A stretch of DNA of 64,000 bases from Aminobacter sp039907765 (GTDB lineage: Bacteria; Pseudomonadota; Alphaproteobacteria; Rhizobiales; Rhizobiaceae): contig NZ_JARDJI010000004.1 of NCBI RefSeq assembly GCF_039907765.1, forward strand, positions 62,001-126,000, given 5' to 3'. Below the pieces are notes generated by a model. The model saw only the letters and a list, made by a program, of their open reading frames with translations. It ran no database searches and was not told the origin of the DNA. The position numbers and the translations under genes were made by a program. Of the stretch, positions 59,084-64,000 are shown one piece after another (positions within the stretch are counted from its first letter, which is position 1; every line of letters starts with the position of its first letter).

Positions 59084-61012
59084 TTATGCCGCCCGACGGT
59101 CCCGCGCCGCAAGCCATGCCTTGGTCAGCTGCTCGAAACGCTGGGCCATGTCGTCCACCGCCGCATCGTCGTCCATGCGGCCGGCCATCCACTCTTCCGC
59201 CGCATGGGCGAATATGCTGCGTCCCACCGCGAAACCCTTGACGACAGGGGCGTCGGCGGTCGCTGCGAAGGCCACTTCGAGTTCCGCCAGCGGCGCCTCG
59301 AGCCCGAGCAGCACCACGCCGCGGCAATAGGGATCGTTCCTGTTGATGACCGTCTCGATCTTCTTCCAGGCAGCCGCCGACGCCTGCGGCTCGAGCTTCC
59401 ACCAGTCCGGCTTGATGCCGAGCGCATAAAGCTCCTCCAGCGCGCGCGGAATGGTGTTGTCGTCGAGCTTGCCGTGCTTGCCGGCGATGATCTCGATGAG
59501 CAGCTCCCTGCCGACTTTCCGCGCAGCCTCGAACAGCGTGCGCAGCTTCTGCTGCTGCTCGGCCTTGAGTTCCACCGGATCGTCGGGATGGTAGAAGCAC
59601 AGGCACTTGATGCAGTGCTCGACCGGCCACTCGACCAGCTGCGAACCCATGTCCTGCGAAAACTCGAAACGCAGCGGCCGCGAGCCCGGCAGTTCCACCG
59701 GCCGACCCAGCCAGGAGAACGGATGGCGGGCGAATTCGAACATCGCCTCGCGGCCGAATTTTTCGTCGATCAGCATGCCGTAGCCGTCGCGGCCGTCGGC
59801 CACCTTGGCCGCCGCCTTCACCGCCAGCACCTTGAAGTCGCGGATGCGCTGGGCATCCGCGCCGGTGCGCGCGGCGATGTCCTCCAGCTGGATTCGGTGG
59901 TCGCAGGCCAGCGCCATCATCGAGGGGATCTCGTGCCGGCGCGTCGTCGCCCAATGCACGTGGTTGATCGCCTCGTCCTTGCGCAGCGCGCGCTCCTTGC
60001 TGCCGTTCTCGAGGAAGAACTGCAGTTCGTCGAAGGTCGGGATTTCGGGCGAGCACAGCAGCCGCGACACCGCGAAGGCGCCGCAGGCGTTGGCCCAGGT
60101 TGCTGCCGTCGCCAGGCTCTCGCCGCCCAGCCAGCCGCGCAGGAACCCCGACATGAAGGCATCGCCTGCGCCCAGCACGTTGTAGACCTCGATCGGAAAA
60201 CCCTTGCCGACGATGCCCGCCTCGAGGTCGTCCGTGATCGGCCTGTCATAGACGATGCAGCCCATCGGCCCGCGCTTCAAGACGATGGTCGCATTGGACA
60301 GCGCCCGGATGGTCTTCAGCGCGGCGAGCAACTCGCTCTCGCCCGAGGCGATCAGCACCTCTTCCTCGGTGCCGACGATCAGGTCGCAGTCGGCCAGCAC
60401 ACCCTTGATGTGGTTCGACACCTTGTCGGAGGCGATGTAGCGGCTCTCGCCGTCGGCATGCCCCGCGAGGCCCCAGAGGTTCGGGCGGTAATCGATGTCG
60501 AACACCACCTTGCCGCCGCTGTCCTTGATCAGCTTCATCGCCTTGCGCTGGGCGGCATCGGTGTTGGGCCGCGAGAAATGCGTGCCGGTGACGACGATGG
60601 CACGCGACGATGCGATGAAGGCCGGGTCGATGTCGTCTTCCGACAGCGCCATGTCGGCGCAGTTCTCGCGGTAGAAGATCAGCGGAAAGGTCTTGTCGTT
60701 TTCGACCGACAGAAGCACCAGCGCCGTCAGCCGCTCCCTGTCGGTGACCAGCCCCTTGTCGGACACGCCTTCGCGCAGCATCTGCTCGCGGATGTAGCGG
60801 CCCATGTGCTCGTCGCCGACGCGCGTCAGAAGCGCCGAGCGCAGGCCGAGCCTGGCCGTGCCGATGGCGATGTTGGCCGGGCAGCCGCCGACCGACTTGG
60901 CGAAGGACGCCACGTCCTCCAGCCGCGATCCGGTCTGCTGGCCATAGAGATCGACCGACGCGCGCCCGATGGTGATGACGTCGAGTGTAGGCTGGTTCTT
61001 GGGGTCGGTCAT
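59084..61012 (-). CDS. iolC: 5-dehydro-2-deoxygluconokinase fused to DUF2090 domain
   Basis: 642 residues. The PfkB kinase half (about 1-325) has SVGGCPANIAIGTARLGL and the anion-hole/base motif VLGAGDAFMSGFLRGWL. The C-terminal half (about 345-640) is DUF2090, a class I aldolase-like barrel (HHEIPSMMALACDHRIQLED-type core; LLIEIIAGKHGKLDDNT; VVLLGLEAPLAE). The fusion is common in rhizobia. It phosphorylates 5-dehydro-2-deoxygluconate; the DUF2090 half may act as the IolJ-like aldolase. GGGAGG precedes the ATG. Confidence 0.93.
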   Translation of the reverse strand: MTDPKNQPTLDVITIGRASVDLYGQQTGSRLEDVASFAKSVGGCPANIAIGTARLGLRSALLTRVGDEHMGRYIREQMLREGVSDKGLVTDRERLTALVLLSVENDKTFPLIFYRENCADMALSEDDIDPAFIASSRAIVVTGTHFSRPNTDAAQRKAMKLIKDSGGKVVFDIDYRPNLWGLAGHADGESRYIASDKVSNHIKGVLADCDLIVGTEEEVLIASGESELLAALKTIRALSNATIVLKRGPMGCIVYDRPITDDLEAGIVGKGFPIEVYNVLGAGDAFMSGFLRGWLGGESLATAATWANACGAFAVSRLLCSPEIPTFDELQFFLENGSKERALRKDEAINHVHWATTRRHEIPSMMALACDHRIQLEDIAARTGADAQRIRDFKVLAVKAAAKVADGRDGYGMLIDEKFGREAMFEFARHPFSWLGRPVELPGSRPLRFEFSQDMGSQLVEWPVEHCIKCLCFYHPDDPVELKAEQQQKLRTLFEAARKVGRELLIEIIAGKHGKLDDNTIPRALEELYALGIKPDWWKLEPQASAAAWKKIETVINRNDPYCRGVVLLGLEAPLAELEVAFAATADAPVVKGFAVGRSIFAHAAEEWMAGRMDDDAAVDDMAQRFEQLTKAWLAARDRRAA

Positions 61013-61105
61013 TCTGTCCTCCCGGTCGCTCCGCCGCGCCGGCCTGCCCGCCTTGTCTGCTCGCAGGCCACACAATGCAATTCAAATTCCAATAATCAGT
61101 CAATC

Positions 61106-61119
61106 GGAATTTTCATTCC
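61106..61119. promoter_or_regulatory. Putative IolR operator
   Basis: GGAATTTTCATTCC fits GGAA-N6-TTCC, the pattern I recall for Sinorhizobium IolR (RpiR family). It lies 94 bases upstream of the iolC start in the AT-rich iolC/iolG gap. Another ATTCC half-site precedes it. Confidence 0.6.
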
Positions 61120-61186
61120 ATCGACAGATTGTGACGGCGCGCCCCGAGGCCAGCTGCCCCGAGGCGCTGCACGCCCCGTCGGCCGC

Positions 61187-62176
61187 CTAGAGCCGTACGG
61201 TCTTGCCTTCCTTGGCCGACTTCAGCGCCGCGTCCGCCAGCTTCAGCGCCATCAGGCCATCCTTGCCGTCGGGCGAAATCCTGGCGCCCTTTGTCACCGA
61301 GGCGATGAAGGCCGCGATCTCGTTGGCATAGGCCTCGGTGTAGCGGGTCATGAAGAAGTCGTGCAGCGGCGGGCGGGTGTAACCGAGCGCGCCGGCGACC
61401 TCGATCGACACCGCGCGCTGGTTCTCCGCCGACACCATGCCGTCGGAACCGTGCACCTCGATGCGCTGGTCGTAGCCATAGGTGGCGCGGCGCGAATTGC
61501 TGATCACGCACTGCCGGCCGCTTGCCGTCACCAGGATCACCGAGACGCTGTCGAAGTCGCCGAGCTCGCCGATCTTCTTGTCGACCAGCACCGAGGCCGT
61601 CGCCGTCACCGCCACCGGCTCCTCGCCGAGCAGGAAGCGCGCCATGTCGAAGTCGTGGATGGTCATGTCGCGGAAGATGCCGCCCGAGCGGGTGATGTAT
61701 TCGGCCGGCGGCGGGCCGGGATCGCGCGAGGTGATCACCACCTGCTCGACCTTGCCGATGGCGCCGTCGTCGATGGCCTTGCGCACGGCGGCGAAATGCG
61801 GGTCGAAGCGCCGGTTGAAGCCGACCATCAGCGTCCCGCCTGCCTTTTCCACCACGCCGAGGCACTTCTCGACGCGGGCGACGTCGAGGTCGATCGGCTT
61901 CTCGCAGAACACCGCCTTGCCGGCGAGCACGAAGCGCTCGATCAGGTCGGCGTGGGTGTCGGTCGGCGTGCAGATCACCACCGCGTCGATGTCGGCCGCC
62001 TTCTCGATCTGGTCGATGGATCGGACCTCGCAGCCATAGGCATCGGCGAGATCGTTGGCGGCCTTCTCGAAGGCATCGGCCACCGCCACCAGCTTGGCCT
62101 GCGGGTTGGAGGCCACGGCCTTGGCGTGTACCTTGCCGATGCGGCCTGCGCCCAGGACACCGAACCGAACTGTCAT
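61187..62176 (-). CDS. iolG: Inositol 2-dehydrogenase
   Basis: 329 residues of the Gfo/Idh/MocA family. The Rossmann motif is GVLGAGRIGKVHAKA; catalytic Lys in CEKPIDLD; then FNRRFDPHF, SGGIFRDMTIHDFDMARFL and GYTRPPLHDFF. It oxidises myo-inositol to scyllo-inosose with NAD+. First catabolic enzyme of the cluster, next to the ABC permease gene. Confidence 0.93.
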   Translation of the reverse strand: MTVRFGVLGAGRIGKVHAKAVASNPQAKLVAVADAFEKAANDLADAYGCEVRSIDQIEKAADIDAVVICTPTDTHADLIERFVLAGKAVFCEKPIDLDVARVEKCLGVVEKAGGTLMVGFNRRFDPHFAAVRKAIDDGAIGKVEQVVITSRDPGPPPAEYITRSGGIFRDMTIHDFDMARFLLGEEPVAVTATASVLVDKKIGELGDFDSVSVILVTASGRQCVISNSRRATYGYDQRIEVHGSDGMVSAENQRAVSIEVAGALGYTRPPLHDFFMTRYTEAYANEIAAFIASVTKGARISPDGKDGLMALKLADAALKSAKEGKTVRL

Positions 62177-62273
62177 GACAACCTCATTTCCTTGGCCCGC
62201 GCCGTCCGGGCCGCAATCTTGATCTGGGAGGATGGGGCCGCCCGCCGACGGGTGCCGGGCGGCCTGTTGTTGC

Positions 62274-63317
62274 TTACGCCTTCTTGCGCTTGTTCTGGCG
62301 GTGCTGGTCGATGATCACGGCCGACACGATGATGATGCCCTTGATGATTTCCTGATAGTAGGCGCCGACCTTGAGGAAGGTGAAGCCCGAAGTCAGCACG
62401 CCGAGGATGATCGTGCCGATCACCGTGCCGGTGATGCGCCCGACGCCGCCCGACAAGGAGGTGCCGCCGATGACCGCGGCCGCGATCGCGTCGAGTTCGT
62501 AGGCGACGCCCATGCCCGGCTGGCCCGACGCGGCGCGCGCCGCCGTCACCACGCCGGCGAGACCGGAGAGCAGGCCGGCGATGGCATAGACCTTGATCAG
62601 GTGGCCGCCGATGTTGATGCCCGAGACGCGGGCCGCCTGCGGGTTGGCGCCGATGGCATAGGTGAACTTGCCGTAGCGCGTGTAGCCGAGCGCGACATGG
62701 AAGATCACCGCGACGAGCAGGAAGATGATCACCGGCAGCGGCAGCGGGAAGCCCAACACGTTGAAGCTCTTGCCGAACCAGGTGAAGCTGTCGTCGAGCA
62801 GGGCTACCGGCTGGCCGAGCGTATACCACTTGGCCAGGCCGCGCGCCGACACCATCATGCCGAGCGTGGCGATGAATGGCGGTATCTTGGTCTTTGCCAC
62901 CAGCGTGCCGTTGACGAAACCGGCGAGCAGGCCGACGCCGAGCCCGGCGAGGATCGCCCAGATCGGCGACATGTCGGTGAGCGAGGGATAGACCGCCCGC
63001 GGGTTGGCCGATGTCTGCGCGAGGCTCGCCGCCACCATGGCGACGAGGCCGACAACCGAGCCCGACGACAGGTCGACGCCGCCGGTGATGATGACCTGGG
63101 TCACGCCGACCGAAATGATGCCTATCACCGACACCTGCAGGATGATGATCGACAGGCGCTGCTTGTTCATGAGGAAGCTGTCTCCGACCAGGATCCAGCC
63201 GAGGATCTCGAAGACGATGGCGATGCCGATCAGCACGCCCAGGATCGAAACCTCCGGCGGCAGGCGCTTCTTGCTTCCGATGACGTTTGCGGGTCCCGCA
63301 ATCTCGTTCGTCGACAT
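62274..63317 (-). CDS. Sugar/inositol ABC transporter permease (RbsC-like)
   Basis: 347 residues, eight to ten membrane helices. GVTQVIITGGVDLSSGSVVG and AIGANPQAARVSGINI (EAA-like coupling loop) mark the CUT2/RbsC family. The setting just upstream of iolG makes myo-inositol the likely substrate (IatP-like). ATPase lies 32 bases further upstream. Confidence 0.9.
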   Translation of the reverse strand: MSTNEIAGPANVIGSKKRLPPEVSILGVLIGIAIVFEILGWILVGDSFLMNKQRLSIIILQVSVIGIISVGVTQVIITGGVDLSSGSVVGLVAMVAASLAQTSANPRAVYPSLTDMSPIWAILAGLGVGLLAGFVNGTLVAKTKIPPFIATLGMMVSARGLAKWYTLGQPVALLDDSFTWFGKSFNVLGFPLPLPVIIFLLVAVIFHVALGYTRYGKFTYAIGANPQAARVSGINIGGHLIKVYAIAGLLSGLAGVVTAARAASGQPGMGVAYELDAIAAAVIGGTSLSGGVGRITGTVIGTIILGVLTSGFTFLKVGAYYQEIIKGIIIVSAVIIDQHRQNKRKKA

Positions 63318-63349
63318 GGTTCTTCCACCCTTGTGGTTCTTGGCACCGC

Positions 63350-64000
63350 TCAGTGCGACGCGAGTTCCATGATCTTGACCTGGCTGGCCTCGGCTCGGTC
63401 GAGGAAGCCGGTGACGCGGCCTTCGTGCACCACCATGATGCGGTCGCTCATGCCCAGCACCTCGGGCATCTCCGAAGAGATCATGATGACCGCCACGCCC
63501 TGCCCCGCGAGCTTCGAGATCAGCCGGTGTATTTCCGCCTTGGCGCCGACGTCGATGCCGCGCGTCGGCTCGTCGAGGATCAGGATCTTCGGCTTGGTCA
63601 GCAGCCAGCGTCCGATCAGCACCTTCTGCTGGTTGCCGCCCGACAGGTTGATGATCGGCTCGGCCATGTCGGGCGTCTTGACCCTGAGCGCCGAGCTGAT
63701 CTCGACGGAATCCTTGCTCAGCTGCTTCTGCTTGACGAAGCCGCTCTTCACATAGCCCGACTGCAGCACCGCCATCTGGGTGTTTTCCTGGATGTCGAGC
63801 AGAAGGAAGCAGCCGGTTTCCTTGCGGTCCTCGGTCAGGAACGCCATGCCGTGCTTCATCGCCGTCGACGGGCTGTCGATGCGCACCGCCTTGCCGAACA
63901 GCTCGATGGTTCCGGCGTCTGCCGGTGTCACCCCGAACACCGTCTCGGCGATGTTGGATCGGCCCGAGCCGACCAGGCCGGCGATGCCGAGGATCTCGCC
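63350..64000 (-). CDS. Sugar/inositol ABC transporter ATPase (RbsA-like), 5' part outside window
   Basis: The visible C-terminal 216 residues cover the second ABC domain of a CUT2 duplicated ATPase. The degenerate Walker A is GLVGSGRSN, the signature is NLSGGNQQKV, Walker B is ILILDEPTRGID, and the Q-loop region carries LTEDRKETGCFL. The first ABC domain is beyond the right edge. It energises the adjacent permease; the binding-protein gene is not in the window. Confidence 0.9.
   Translation of the reverse strand, partial: GEILGIAGLVGSGRSNIAETVFGVTPADAGTIELFGKAVRIDSPSTAMKHGMAFLTEDRKETGCFLLLDIQENTQMAVLQSGYVKSGFVKQKQLSKDSVEISSALRVKTPDMAEPIINLSGGNQQKVLIGRWLLTKPKILILDEPTRGIDVGAKAEIHRLISKLAGQGVAVIMISSEMPEVLGMSDRIMVVHEGRVTGFLDRAEASQVKIMELASH

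Noticed and set aside
59204..62314. Plus-strand frame of over 1000 codons opposite iolC and iolG
   Set aside because: Antisense shadow; the minus-strand genes are unambiguous.

Overview
The window is GC-rich and densely coded, and it reads as chromosomal DNA of an alphaproteobacterium of the order Hyphomicrobiales (Rhizobiales). The gene content fits a Mesorhizobium-like or Phyllobacteriaceae soil or plant-associated bacterium. The clues are an Omp2/RopA-type porin, an HWE-family histidine kinase, a DUF1236 protein, IolC fused to a DUF2090 domain, and a palindromic intergenic element carrying CTGTCCTGCCGGACATCTC, a type recalled from rhizobial genomes. The exact genus is an inference.

Layout. 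1-3.3 kb: cell-surface glycosylation genes (partial methyltransferase, GtrB-like glycosyltransferase) and a DUF1236 protein, then the DNA-repair enzyme UdgX. 3.3-9.3 kb: a stress group with an SDR, a small basic protein, topoisomerase IB, an HWE kinase and an unusual HAD-phosphatase/P-loop ATPase fusion. 9.4-14.6 kb: a forward carbohydrate operon with a GT4 glycosyltransferase, a debranching-type glucosidase and a membrane-anchored trehalose-6-phosphate synthase. 14.7-19.4 kb: small stress proteins (DUF3606, DUF892), a low-affinity iron permease-like gene, a porin and an orphan antitoxin-like gene in AT-rich DNA. 19.8-23 kb: a copper-handling operon with a CueO-type oxidase, a DUF411 protein and a SCO protein.

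23.5-38.4 kb holds a nearly complete benzoate/catechol pathway read leftwards from a divergent LysR gene: catB, catC, catA, benA, benB, benC, benD, a branched-chain-type ABC importer (binding protein, LivH, LivM, LivG, LivF), pcaD and a benzaldehyde dehydrogenase-like ALDH. Together they could import an aromatic acid, oxidise it to catechol, cleave the ring by the ortho route and deliver 3-oxoadipate. The catB/LysR gap contains an ATAC-N7-GTAT site, the BenM/CatM operator pattern. Several gaps between the cistrons carry 8-bp GC-rich hairpins.

41-53.9 kb is the most novel part. A Gly/Ser-repeat secreted protein, a LapG-like cysteine protease and a LuxR-type regulator with Glu at the phospho-acceptor site precede a forward locus. 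That locus encodes a 605-residue protein with twelve ENKNEN-type hexads and a Gly/Asp-rich body, a 675-residue partner with recurring beta-like motifs, a type I secretion ABC transporter, its HlyD-type adaptor, and a GNAT-TPR fusion. The ABC transporter has a 270-residue disordered extension and Gln at the H-loop. I read this as a dedicated type I secretion system for a low-complexity surface or matrix protein.

53.9-64 kb is a myo-inositol catabolic cluster (PanB-like gene, iolB, small membrane protein, iolE, iolD, iolC-DUF2090, iolG, inositol-type ABC permease and ATPase). It has a GGAA-N6-TTCC site upstream of iolC that matches the pattern reported for rhizobial IolR. No rRNA, tRNA, CRISPR array, insertion sequence or phage gene was recognised.
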